Shown: one piece after another, positions 61,801 through 64,000 of the stretch | Layout of the letters: the number at the start of each line of letters is the position of its first letter | Numbering within the stretch: the stretch's first letter is position 1 | Assembly: GCA_963662175.1 (NCBI GenBank) | Contig: OY759215.1 | Span: 9,785,079-9,849,078, forward strand | Source: Aradus depressus | Lineage: Eukaryota; Arthropoda; Insecta; Hemiptera; Aradidae | Direction: 5' to 3' | Length of the DNA: 64,000 nucleotides | The notes under the pieces: generated by a model | What the model saw: only the letters and a program-made list of their open reading frames with translations | What the model was told of the DNA's origin: nothing | Databases searched by the model: none | Made by a program: the position numbers and the translations under genes

Positions 61801-63946
61801 AGGCATGGCTAAAATGCATACATTGAACAGACCCTCGTTCCACAAGTTATAAGTTTTTAATTCCGAACCTTAAGAAAAATAAAAACAATATATATGTTAA
61901 AAAAATACGAAGTTTTTTTTTAAAATGGAAACTGATAAGTTCAATATTTGATCAAGTTTATATCAAAAAGAACGATCGTAATTTAATAAAAAAAAATAAT
62001 TAAAATGTAAGATAATAGTTATATAACCAAAAATAGCAATATTCCAAGCTATAAAGTTTACATACAAATAATTAATAACTTTAGATGCATTTTACTCCTT
62101 TGAATCCTTATAGACTTGGTTCAAACCACATCTCCTAAACCCATACTTTATTACAGTAATATTCACTTTCTAACTAATAATTGCATAATAAAAAGCATTA
62201 TTTAAAAAAAAATAATAAAAATACTGAGTTACTGTAGTTGGTTGAGCGAAGGGCCCGGCCGGAACAGCTCCTGCAGTATCTGTTTCTCCTCTGTCTTGAT
62301 CCACTCCTCTGGAGCCTTGAGCTGACTCTTGATAATCTCCTGTCTGGGGATGAGGTTGAGAGGACGTCCTCTCACTGAATAGGAGATGAGATTGGGGAGC
62401 CCAGGTGTCAAGTCTACCAGCTCTGGGGGCAGCAGTGTGTGGACCAGATGCAGCAACTCACCTTAACAAACAATAGTACACACATCTACGTTAATATATC
62501 ACTTTCAATTAATTCTTTCGTTTTCTTATTTTTGGATTTCGGAACGAATGAAAACATTGTCCTTGTGTCCCGGGTGTTTCCAGCACGGATTTCAAACGTA
62601 CAATTCAATAAATTACATATAAAAATACGAAAAAATTTTGTCAGTAATGTAATGTGTCTCCCAAGAAATTGTAATTGGTTTGCGCCAAAGCATCTACGAA
62701 GTGTGTTCAAAAAGTTACGGGAATTTTGTAATTTCGCAGGTTGTATTAGTCCGATTTGCACGATTTTTTCGTTGTTATGTTGGTCAACATGTCTAAAAAG
62801 TATTTACTCACAAAATGGATCAGAGAATTAGCATTAAATTTCGCTATAAGAATGGAATAAAGTGCCACAAATTTTTAGTAATGTTAAATATTGCTTTTGG
62901 TGAGTCTGCTATGAGTAAAACTAGGGTTTACGAGCGGTATAAAAGCTCGACAAGTGAGGTCGAATGTGAAGGTCATGCTCACTATGTTTTTCGATTTTAA
63001 CGGCATAGTGCACCATGAGTTCTTGCCACAAGGTCAAACGATCAATAAGGAGTACTACCTACAAGTGCAACGCCATTTGCGTAAAGGAATCCGAAAAAAA
63101 GCCCGGATTTGTGGCGAAACAATTCATGGCTTTTGCAACACGATAATGCACCTGCTCACACTTCATTGCTTAAAGAATAGAAAAAGGAATACCGAACTTC
63201 AGGTAACACGTCGAATCTCAAGAATCACCTCAAACGAAAACATACGGTAATTTATTTTAATACCACTGAAGACGACAGAAACGATCCACTCAAACATTTA
63301 GATCAGTCACGACATTGCCAAGGTTCTAATAATATTAAACTTTACTTGGGTTTTATCAATGTTTAAGAAAATTCAGTAAACTTATCATAAAATATAGAGA
63401 ATATAGGTGAGAAATTGGAAAGTGCAAGATCGCTAATTTTAAATCACAATTTCGATAATATTCGATAGTCAAATCCTACCGATTAATCTATCGATAGTAC
63501 TATAGTTCGACATCACTACTTTGTGCGACCCAGAAGAAACTGTAAAATAATAGTAATCTTTTTAAAGAAAACGTTAGAGTTAACAGCAAAAAAAAAAGGT
63601 AGGTATGCAGTCAGCCAGACTTGAGAAGCTACATATAAGTCGATATGACATTGTTATTTTGCTTGGATGTGCGGCCGGTGCAAAATGGATGCCGACCCCC
63701 TATCCTAAATCATAAGGAAAAGAATAAAGCAAAACCCAAATTGGAATTTTGTTATGATTACACAACTTTCCCTGTGGGAAAGTTAAAAAATAGGAACAGT
63801 GTTGAACTACCTTACCTAGTAATATAGTAGCATGGACGGAGAGAAAAGTATCGTCAGAAATGATGACGTGAACTATAGCTTCGAGGAGGTTAGCTTCCAG
63901 AAAGAGGTACAACACCACAGCACGATGCACCTCCATCAGGTTGACA
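24349..63946 (-). CDS. rictor: Rictor, TORC2 subunit (24 exons; 5' end outside window)
   Basis: The exons listed separately join with consistent phases into about 1093 residues ending at TGA 24349-24351. Recognised by colinearity with animal Rictor: ISDDTFLSVHATILLGELLH; SLCQDYFLFIGHLTR; IKLIVSTLDYSKDEMAR; ACRLYATKILHTL; GDSGLLLLIRCLSTEHGF; FLPPHLYQQLACHQQG; a Ser/Arg-rich regulatory stretch with RSNSYTDSSTSGDS; IYMGITLPMAI; and C-terminal DVCVFSDVCYVLSTCQVR and ASRDFLNELFETSF. Family knowledge: Rictor is the HEAT/armadillo scaffold defining TOR complex 2 in the cytosol, required for phosphorylation of Akt and related AGC kinases. The N-terminal roughly 400 residues are encoded beyond 64000. 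A segment of about 17 residues expected between exons 38673-38748 and 37178-37327 was not located. Many introns hold transposons. Confidence 0.93.
24620..25390 (+). repeat. Dispersed repeat C, several internal units
   Basis: ATGTAATGAATGTATCGACAC-type units recur about four times (near 24660, 24780, 24890, 25240). Interrupted by SINE B at 24902-25112. Confidence 0.65.
24902..25112 (+). mobile_element. SINE family B copy
   Basis: Head with GGTTTGAATCCCG, the usual body and a poly(A)-rich tail. A short duplication aatgtatt flanks it. Also inserted inside repeat C. Confidence 0.8.
26092..26218 (-). CDS. rictor: rictor exon
   Basis: Encodes SRAVIRTELTRMVEQLSNPV, matching Rictor RKEVLRLVINLSSSVS, then HKTCKQSLLQ. 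The donor is GTAAGT, phase 2. Confidence 0.88.
26301..26402 (-). CDS. rictor: rictor exon (acidic)
   Basis: Encodes GGQYIVDGNLDLEKEPLDDN and an SGDESSISDVE stretch. The acceptor is tttgttgtag and the donor GTAAAT; phase 1 on both sides. Confidence 0.82.
26895..27178 (+). mobile_element. SINE family A copy, diverged
   Basis: Recognised from AAGATCATGGGTTTAAGGCC through the body to CCCGGACATGAGCC. Confidence 0.65.
27188..27236. repeat. Perfect palindrome, 24-bp arms, 1-nt spacer
   Basis: ATTAAACATATACCAACTAA and its complement about a single A at 27212. Confidence 0.95.
27575..27663 (-). mobile_element. SINE family A, internally deleted
   Basis: The body start (CATGAGCCTG...TCCTAAATTTT) is joined directly to the tRNA-like head (GAGCTCAGAAGACTAGCACG...GGCGCC). 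Confidence 0.6.
27923..28012 (-). CDS. rictor: rictor exon
   Basis: Encodes LDELKNPSFHKEICFLGPKS. It corresponds in position to the Rictor segment around the second conserved C-terminal block. The acceptor is tctgttatag and the donor GTAATT. Confidence 0.8.
28226..28351 (-). CDS. rictor: rictor exon (YMGITLPMAI)
   Basis: Contains IPIYMGITLPMAITCLFPK, equivalent to Rictor YIGLALPVDINDIFQVK. The acceptor is ctatttacag and the donor GTAGTT. Confidence 0.87.
29771..29823. repeat. Perfect palindrome, 26-bp arms, 1-nt spacer
   Basis: AAAAATATGGAATTTAATAA and its complement about a single A at 29797. Confidence 0.95.
30051..30132. repeat. Imperfect inverted repeat
   Basis: TTGATTTAATCAAT...CACTTTGT pairs with ACAAAGTG...ATTGATTAAATCAA around an AT-rich loop. 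Confidence 0.7.
30603..30709 (-). CDS. rictor: rictor exon
   Basis: Encodes LNGLSCDGPEKPREPDFSTM and DQTASDTGSVHSSTSG; Ser/Thr-rich and poorly conserved. The acceptor is cccctaaag and the donor GTAAGC; phases match. Confidence 0.8.
31005..31222 (+). mobile_element. SINE family A copy, shortened
   Basis: Head with GGGTCCGAAACCC, a shortened body, and an end CCAGGCATGAATC. Confidence 0.6.
31635..31761 (-). CDS. rictor: rictor exon
   Basis: Read in the frame GSLRGSRQTIMKALGQSTAL then GLITYGELQQLSP, similar to Rictor FGYATLKRLQQQ. A second open frame here encodes an acidic peptide but does not fit phase or similarity. Confidence 0.82.
32207..32310 (-). CDS. rictor: rictor exon
   Basis: Encodes ERVQRLSPIPSSGSLVNYH and RRPSTLSNFSR. 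A GTAAGT donor is preferred over an upstream GTGTAA because it keeps the conserved frame of the next exon. Confidence 0.82.
32968..33060 (-). CDS. rictor: rictor exon (phospho-region)
   Basis: Contains RKSRSNSYTDSSTSGDSTYG, resembling Rictor RSQSFNTDTTTSGISSMSS. RxxS motifs suggest basophilic kinase sites. The acceptor is gttcttcccag and the donor GTTGGC. Confidence 0.87.
33695..33800 (+). repeat. Dispersed tail-like repeat with hairpin-GAAA motif
   Basis: CTGAAGATGGTAGCAATACC then GAAAGTAC and a downstream TTTGTGAAATAGACAATATTT. Related pieces are in both arms of the 34103-34329 hairpin, at 26727-26800, 36527-36575 (-), 37017-37110 and 61497-61600. Confidence 0.6.
34103..34329. repeat. Near-perfect 106-bp inverted repeat, 15-nt loop
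   Basis: Arms 34103-34208 and 34224-34329 appear to differ at one position only. Each contains the TACCGAAAGTACTCCCAT motif of a dispersed repeat. Lies in a rictor intron. Confidence 0.9.
34425..34566 (-). CDS. rictor: rictor exon (Ser/Tyr-rich regulatory region)
   Basis: Encodes VPERRSATLPYNSCYPSPSS and a SESKAEQSDGSDY stretch. It is Ser/Arg-rich like the regulatory region of Rictor. The acceptor is ataatgacag and the donor GTCCAG. Confidence 0.83.
34567..35762. other. rictor intron sequence
   Basis: A microsatellite and otherwise AT-rich sequence; nothing else recognised. Confidence 0.5.
34589..34621. repeat. (AAT)n microsatellite
   Basis: About ten ATA/AAT units just upstream (minus sense) of a rictor exon. 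Confidence 0.9.
35763..35830 (-). CDS. possible alternative rictor exon
   Basis: Open in one phase (LHPLKAPLSFKPPPSVPG), with acceptor ttatttttacag and donor GTTCAA. It fits only if the upstream exon uses its longer form; skipping it also preserves frame. It may be alternative or spurious. Confidence 0.3.
35995..36070 (-). CDS. rictor: rictor exon (acidic linker)
   Basis: Encodes SDKSPRFEIPDEFVQSDEDT, in phase with both neighbours. A second donor at the lower end (exon start 35985) would instead allow splicing to a possible extra exon at 35763-35830 encoding a Pro-rich stretch. Confidence 0.75.
36183..36280 (-). CDS. rictor: rictor exon (VRHNRHERWPIVP)
   Basis: Contains WFSVRHNRHERWPIVPL, matching the conserved WDAVRHSRKHLWPVVPDD. 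The acceptor is tgttggtag and the donor GTAAAT. Confidence 0.93.
37178..37327 (-). CDS. rictor: rictor exon
   Basis: Encodes SVIGNMVRLATSSGIYSLRA and VAIIALSNVATSSLGV, equivalent to the Rictor VLSIRGTCVYVLGLIAKTKQG segment. The acceptor is atgtttcag and the donor GTAGTT, phase 1. Confidence 0.88.
37328..38672. other. rictor intron; expected small exon not found
   Basis: AT-rich. By comparison with other Rictors about 17 residues should be encoded between the flanking exons, but no convincing exon was seen. Confidence 0.45.
38673..38748 (-). CDS. rictor: rictor exon (short)
   Basis: Encodes FKAALYSLSG, corresponding to LKASLWALGN of Rictor. The donor GTTCGT keeps phase with the next exon. 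A conserved segment after this point is missing from the model, so this exon may extend or a small exon may follow. Confidence 0.7.
39166..39454 (-). mobile_element. SINE family A copy
   Basis: A well-conserved body and complete tRNA-like head (ends tactggcgccc on the plus strand); the tail portion is partly deleted. Confidence 0.8.
40005..40158 (-). CDS. rictor: rictor exon (LPPHLYQQLACH)
   Basis: Encodes YVTIVESLL and FLPPHLYQQLACHQQGLAML, matching KYVDLIEEQL and LPIHLYGQLVHHKTG of Rictor. The donor is GTAAGT, phase 0. Confidence 0.92.
40159..41183. other. rictor intron 3' of SPATA17-like copy A
   Basis: AT-rich with no repeat or exon recognised. Its part next to 41184 would be the 3' flank of the nested ORF. 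Confidence 0.45.
41184..41987 (-). CDS. Intronless IQ-motif protein, SPATA17-like (copy A)
   Basis: A single 267-codon ORF from ATG 41987, nested in the rictor intron between exons 43050 and 40158, on the same strand. Three IQ-type calmodulin-binding motifs are visible: IRIQSWFRGVMTRRH, SIQEAWKRYMVRN and IIIQAAWRGHHLRRD. After a Lys/Glu-rich helix comes HHLMGTKSTPGIYS, which resembles the MHYLLSTKQIPGIYN signature following the IQ repeats of SPATA17. It ends DNPAIY. SPATA17 is a testis- and cilia-associated IQ protein; calmodulin binding is inferred from the motifs. The ORF is uninterrupted, lacks a poly(A) tail or duplications, and has a diverged relative at 51404. An old retrocopy that became a gene, or a nested single-exon gene, are both possible. 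Confidence 0.75.
   Translation of the reverse strand: MTYLNVHMNEKDILVLKLNKRPLEDVQHKTALNNLLKRATFAELCQALKFQYSIRIQSWFRGVMTRRHILRLHIAAFSIQEAWKRYMVRNWRRQLTHTAYNEMLLRFYNQKAIIIQAAWRGHHLRRDLVACKTKEFYNNVAKANKNLVEKMKNLAKTEAQNVETKRKEAHEWLSYICFKVHHLMGTKSTPGIYSCNRNPTELSFLETFIKSIECKKFTMGLRKERILHALKVYDFSQKQIWERKYATLTKCEKVWLQRHCIDNPAIY
42229..42420 (-). mobile_element. SINE family A fragment
   Basis: Body and tail part only. It faces the plus-strand copy at 42456, making an inverted pair. Confidence 0.65.
42456..42716 (+). mobile_element. SINE family A copy
   Basis: Head with GGGTTCGAAACCCGG and a slightly shortened body, ending CCCGGGCATGAG. Confidence 0.75.
43050..43219 (-). CDS. rictor: rictor exon (GDSGLLLLIRCLS)
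   Basis: Contains RHGDSGLLLLIRCLSTEHGF and FVQGQLAKWGTHYNY, matching LGDKGLLLLLRFLSIPKGF and VAKQLEKWHREYN of Rictor. The acceptor is tttctccag and the donor GTGAAC. Confidence 0.93.
43790..44130 (+). pseudogene. Jockey-like ORF2 C-terminal fragment with 3' tail
   Basis: Encodes TKRLQRFQNKVLRIATNAPW and VPTPERRLKQRLYQEFLF then a stop, matching the end of the intact ORF2 (LQSKILRTIANAPYYV). It ends in a (TTG)n tail at about 44110. 5' truncated copy of a related family. Confidence 0.75.
44470..44740 (-). pseudogene. R1-type ORF2 3' fragment
   Basis: The minus strand encodes LKLFFFRMKNNRNCSCGEIE and TAEHLVLECREI, the same C-terminal Cys-His motif as the copy at 5040-5651. It is broken by stops. 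Confidence 0.65.
44815..45452. repeat. Inverted array of degenerate YRSAGTAA octamers
   Basis: The left half carries about nine copies of CACAGTAA/CCGAGTAA-like octamers. The right half carries a similar number of their reverse complement (TTACCGTG, TTACTCTG, TTACTGTG). Each octamer is separated by about 15-45 bp of AT-rich DNA. The cgaaaaggcta motif occurs at the left end and again at the centre-right (about 45207). No ORF. It could be a fold-back transposon with transposase-site arrays. Confidence 0.6.
45930..46140 (-). CDS. rictor: rictor exon (CRLYATK)
   Basis: Contains ACRLYATKILHTLIRIGV, matching DACRLYATKHLRVLLRANV, and then VARLALDTLQEA. The acceptor is aacgttcag and the donor GTAATT, phase 0. 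Confidence 0.93.
46737..46759. repeat. Poly(C) tract
   Basis: 23 consecutive C after a CT-rich stretch. Confidence 0.95.
47062..47151 (-). CDS. rictor: rictor exon (STLDYSKD)
   Basis: A 90-bp exon encoding LMDLVASTNHDCYIKLIVST and LDYSKDEMA, matching Rictor LKLTVSSLDYSRDGLAR. The acceptor is gtttttacag and the donor GTAGCC. Confidence 0.92.
47152..48072. other. rictor intron sequence
   Basis: AT-rich. A minus-strand motif CTGAAGAAGGGGTCCG...CCCCGG (47465-47505) resembles the tail hairpin of other dispersed repeats here. Confidence 0.45.
48073..48345 (+). mobile_element. SINE family A copy
   Basis: Starts GGGCGCCGGTAGGTCGGAGG; box B is degraded (GATTCGAAATTC); the body is complete to CCCGGGCATGAGAC. 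Confidence 0.75.
48891..49099 (-). CDS. rictor: rictor exon (QDYFLFIG)
   Basis: Contains NSLCQDYFLFIGHLTRTASG, a near match to the conserved LSQHYFLFIGTLSCHPHG of Rictor. The acceptor is ttttgtttcag and the donor GTAAGT, phase 2. Confidence 0.92.
49236..50419 (+). mobile_element. Non-autonomous piggyBac-type element
   Basis: TTAA duplications at 49236-49239 and 50416-50419 flank 18-bp terminal inverted repeats (cactttaacgaccaaggc; one mismatch). GC-rich degenerate subterminal repeats with ACGACCGCC cores lie at 50138-50410. Internally, only a 45-codon ORF (49654-49791, MSRRVSERTRRIIEMALQN...) remains, probably the transposase N terminus. TTAA targets and this end structure are characteristic of piggyBac. 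Confidence 0.8.
49654..49791 (+). pseudogene. Truncated piggyBac-type transposase N terminus
   Basis: A 45-residue ORF, MSRRVSERTRRIIEMALQNR with an acidic SESVGSEEE stretch, ending in a stop inside the element. Basic-then-acidic N termini are usual for piggyBac transposases. No DDE domain is present. Confidence 0.5.
50420..51403. other. rictor intron 5' of SPATA17-like copy B
   Basis: Holds a repeat C fragment (50480-50547) and a short SINE A-like piece (50549-50577), then AT-rich sequence. No promoter motif was recognised for the downstream ORF. Confidence 0.45.
51404..52174 (+). CDS. Intronless IQ-motif protein, SPATA17-like (copy B)
   Basis: A single 256-codon ORF in another rictor intron (between exons 53568 and 49099), on the strand opposite to rictor. 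It is clearly homologous along its length to copy A (roughly 40% identical by eye), with three IQ motifs (IRIQSWFRGVTLRKH, TIQCAWRNSLSQQ, IIQNAWRKYSANT), HHLIRTKAIPGIYS, and the end LTKCQKTWLARHCTDNPAIY. The stop is at exactly the same place as in A. No tail or flanking duplications were seen. Both copies stay open despite strong divergence, which argues for selection on protein function. Expression is unknown; its own promoter was not recognised. Confidence 0.75.
   Translation: MSLSEYKRLESSAIVLFRKDNANKRNALYEKVQNIEKKLLSAIRIQSWFRGVTLRKHVVQLHLAAYTIQCAWRNSLSQQLHHKFIVSMYNRMLALDYNQKATIIQNAWRKYSANTLHVDESEQRRRYAQQIEKANGCFVKKMEKFKKEYSITNEKHSESKQWMLYMTFKTHHLIRTKAIPGIYSYKKCNEYSIIEKLLKAIGSRKFVKDLKQEKELYALKILDWKLSEEWKYNYDRLTKCQKTWLARHCTDNPAIY
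52175..53567. other. rictor intron sequence
   Basis: AT-rich, with a short (GT)n run near 52773. No exon or defined repeat identified. Confidence 0.5.
53568..53762 (-). CDS. rictor: rictor exon
   Basis: Encodes KKLFLRRLVNFFLPVTGQYG, matching Rictor FVRRLLYFYKPSSKLY, then LTLAALALISTLLTAPEE. The only in-phase donor is GTCATC, which is weak, so the 3' boundary is the least certain part. Confidence 0.8.
54436..54512 (+). other. tRNA-like segment in jockey 5' UTR
   Basis: Contains a box A-like TCTAGTGGTCAGCCCGT and a box B-like GGTTCGATACTC at tRNA spacing, followed by a long T-rich run. The acceptor stem does not pair, so it is a tRNA-derived remnant, not a tRNA gene. Its start resembles SINE family B. 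Confidence 0.45.
54613..55968 (+). CDS. Jockey ORF1, zinc-knuckle nucleic-acid-binding protein
   Basis: A 451-codon ORF. It has a basic, Ser/Pro-rich N terminus with KKNSGKRPRSAEQ and a central domain of the kind found before zinc knuckles in jockey Gag proteins (YRVVLRGIHYSTPVEDIKSE). Three zinc knuckles follow at about residues 268-325: CHRCQEFGHTKNNC, CVKCVGSHPTNLC and CVLCAGDHPANYRGC. The C terminus is Pro/Gln-rich with a hydrophobic end. The family role is binding element RNA and chaperoning nucleic acid in the ribonucleoprotein. The stop overlaps the ORF2 start as ATGA (55965-55968). Confidence 0.92.
   Translation: MSLSDLSDTDFLPARTKSRMAKGKKNSGKRPRSAEQYSPRKTKKDGNLTQPNSPEKTGGPVASTSDMGTAGSQPSGISRITSTITPAIDTSNRFQPLSNLQQEDMVVSEPKPPRPPPIFLRGVSNFKALCQTLTRILGPGNFQCISRVADLKVMTNSSDGYRSLVRYARENKYDFHTYQLKEDKAYRVVLRGIHYSTPVEDIKSELEELNFSVRSVINALHPTSKTPLPLFFVDLEPGDNNPEIFNLKTLVHTRIKVEEPRKKKEIVQCHRCQEFGHTKNNCGHQARCVKCVGSHPTNLCTKKDRSTPAKCVLCAGDHPANYRGCEAHKEYRMRQQNLVKPLEPRKTNQPTPPTGASHYPQLVRRMSTAEEVAPPQPQQQHRPEPSSSYATATGAAPGLNYHTLSHIPPPPSTADITSLLNSFFSQFQNLITPLITLLTRLVSGNISLPNP
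55965..58682 (+). CDS. Jockey ORF2, endonuclease and reverse transcriptase
   Basis: A 905-codon ORF. N-terminal AP-type endonuclease motifs: LWNANG, ALITETHL, GGDYNAKHQQWG and SSDHSPV (catalytic Asp-His). Reverse transcriptase motifs: [58 protein letters not shown] and HTFADDTAIL, with all metal-binding Asp residues present. No RNase H domain is evident after the thumb region, and the protein ends in a Ser/Asp-rich tail. The family mechanism is target-primed reverse transcription. No stop or frameshift is seen, so it is probably functional or very recently so. Confidence 0.95.
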   Translation: MNPQTQNSLTLILWNANGITRHTNELDLILHEKRIDIALITETHLTDKTNFFITDYITHRTDHPDNTGHGGTAVLVRKSLSHHPLSNISSDSLQSTAISLKSHHFQMSIAAVYCPPNKRISLQQFQAFFQSLGPTFLAGGDYNAKHQQWGCRVSNPRGTVLLNTILSSSLKCISPPEPTYWPTSRAKLPDILDIFVTSHLPSIHSDIYSLHDLSSDHSPVLLVLDIRPFTVPPKPSLITGPVDWTKFRNLLDEQIDLKIPLKTKDDIDRAVEQFTHLIDTSIKNSTIRVINRPYFLTPSMPLHIRKLITDKRRARALWQRTRYPSDKTHLNNLTNTLKKELQQMRNLQYEQYTQTMNENRTSLWTATKRLLSYKNSSRPLRHDDGSWAKSDEEKSNMFASHLTEIFTPHPDIVDPHHSSSVESELDNPLPLSPPPKCFHPSDVKYTIQHLPKKKAPGYDLITSPILKNLPKKSIIFLTYIYNSILRTTHFPSPWKHSVIKMIAKPNKPSHQPSSYRPISLLPLLGKVFEKLFLRRILSILDGQNIIPDHQFGFRKHHSTIHQCHRVVDIIASTLEQKQYCSAAFLDVEQAFDRVWHPGLLWKLKAVLPFTFFLILKSYLSERTFCVSQGLALSPASPQNAGVPQGSILGPILYTIYTADIPTHPSTQLHTFADDTAILSPHPDPVLSSRHLQEHLITLQSWYKKWRVKVNDTKSVHIVFTLRRKYTCPPVYLNKNPIPLKNEVRYLGLILDKRLTWNPHTRLKRQEMNRRYKLLLRLLDKRSKLTLTTKRLIYNSILKPMWTYGLELWGSAKASNLQRIQSLQSKILRTIANAPYYVSNKTLHTDLNVPFITEVAKCKYKKLFSLLGSHNNPLVRALHSAVLPQRRLKRQWPRDLLSSSSDSDSD
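58872..59916. other. rictor intron sequence
   Basis: AT-rich host sequence after the jockey element; no feature recognised. Confidence 0.5.
59917..60015 (-). CDS. rictor: rictor exon (NWNWD motif)
   Basis: A 33-codon exon with NWNWDVIRAVLN, matching the conserved EWNWNLIGTIL of Rictor. The acceptor is gtttcccag and the donor GTAAAA; both junctions are phase 0. Confidence 0.87.
60230..60478 (-). mobile_element. SINE family A copy
   Basis: Plus strand shows gggtttcgaacccgcgatc and gagctaccggggtcc at the head end; the body is shortened. Confidence 0.75.
60790..60964 (-). CDS. rictor: rictor exon
   Basis: Encodes KEAQGRALSAILAMSCLHKK and a PSLYLAHLISW segment, equivalent to the Rictor RASAALNCLKRFHEMKKRGP and SLHLDHII region. 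The acceptor is gttggttag and the donor GTAAGT. Confidence 0.88.
61085..61268 (+). mobile_element. SINE family A, head-truncated copy
   Basis: Only the body from the Gly/Thr-like CTCGTTAAAG segment to CCCGGGCATGAGTC is present. Confidence 0.7.
61601..61830 (-). mobile_element. SINE family B, rearranged copy
   Basis: Plus strand 61615-61690 is the reverse complement of the family B body and box B (ggactcgaatccg). A tail-like piece (61795-61830) lies in the opposite orientation. Confidence 0.55.
62233..62461 (-). CDS. rictor: rictor exon
   Basis: Starts GELLHLVHTLLPPELVDLTP and ends before donor GTAACT. Phase continuity holds on both sides. The middle part (SYSVRGRPLNLIPRQEI) is less conserved. 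Confidence 0.88.
62694..63180 (+). pseudogene. Internally deleted mariner transposon
   Basis: Starts with a mariner-type end (tacgaagtgtgttcaaaaag at 62695). The ORF at 62815 gives MDQRISIKFRYKNGIKCHKF and ESAMSKTRVYERYKSS, the transposase helix-turn-helix region. The frame then shifts and a central segment is missing. The reading at 62954 resumes with FFDFNGIVHHEFLPQGQTIN and NKEYYLQVQRHLRKGIRKK, the catalytic-domain part. No 3' terminal repeat was found. Dead copy of the irritans-like type. Confidence 0.8.
63198..63366 (+). pseudogene. hAT-like BED zinc-finger fragment
   Basis: The open frame reads NTSNLKNHLKRKHT, the second half of a BED-type zinc finger as found at the N terminus of hAT transposases, then DDRNDPLKHLDQSRH and a stop. 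It directly abuts the mariner remnant. A TATCGATAG-containing stretch at about 63485-63520 may be a hAT end. Confidence 0.5.
63816..63946 (-). CDS. rictor: rictor exon (HEAT region, first in window)
   Basis: Encodes VNLMEVHRAVVLYLF and ISDDTFLSVHATILLG, matching the Rictor segment ending SVRATILLGELLH. The acceptor is ttctttag and the donor GTAAGG, phase 1. Confidence 0.9.
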
Positions 63947-64000
63947 CTAAAGAACAGAGCAGCAACAACATATACAGATAAATAACTAAAAAAGACTATT

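Overview
This is AT-rich eukaryotic nuclear DNA, almost certainly from an insect. The protein-coding content is two large multi-exon genes, both on the minus strand, with small exons bounded by GT-AG introns. They are a nudel-type mosaic serine protease, a family known from insect eggshell and embryo patterning, and rictor, the defining subunit of TOR complex 2. The introns are filled with jockey-, R1-, mariner-, piggyBac- and hAT-type remnants and with two abundant tRNA-derived SINE families. The order of insect is not certain. A hemipteran is my guess, not a conclusion.

Layout. Positions 43-20381 (minus) hold 11 coding exons of nudel, from the initiator codon through a type II membrane anchor, a coiled coil with a dibasic RRKR site, a Gln/Pro/Tyr repeat region, LDLa modules and an SRCR-like segment to the trypsin domain. 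The catalytic His and Asp are present; the Ser exon lies beyond position 1. Positions 20382-24348 are intergenic and hold a GC-richer, CCAAT-bearing stretch that may be the nudel promoter. Positions 24349-63946 (minus) hold 24 supported exons of rictor, from a HEAT/armadillo exon to the stop codon. The N-terminal roughly 400 residues lie beyond the window. I built both models by hand from ORFs, splice sites and phase continuity.

Nested in rictor introns are two intronless, intact, diverged ORFs for IQ-motif proteins resembling SPATA17 (41184-41987 minus; 51404-52174 plus). Also nested is a complete, apparently recent jockey-clade retrotransposon (54143-58860 plus) with two intact ORFs, a poly(A) tail and a perfect target-site duplication. 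Other notable items are a non-autonomous piggyBac-type element with TTAA ends (49236-50419), a 106-bp-arm hairpin (34103-34329), and an unusual block with about 18 copies of one octamer in inverted halves (44815-45452). There is also an insertion with an 81-nt poly(T) run (14053-14526), several perfect snap-back palindromes, and a mariner remnant abutting a hAT-like BED-finger remnant (62694-63366).

Functionally, nudel is a maternal extracellular protease and rictor is a cytosolic TORC2 scaffold. They are neighbours in the same orientation with no evident functional link. No prokaryotic features, CRISPR arrays or rRNA genes were seen. The only tRNA-like sequences are SINE heads and one degenerate tRNA-like segment in the jockey 5' UTR.
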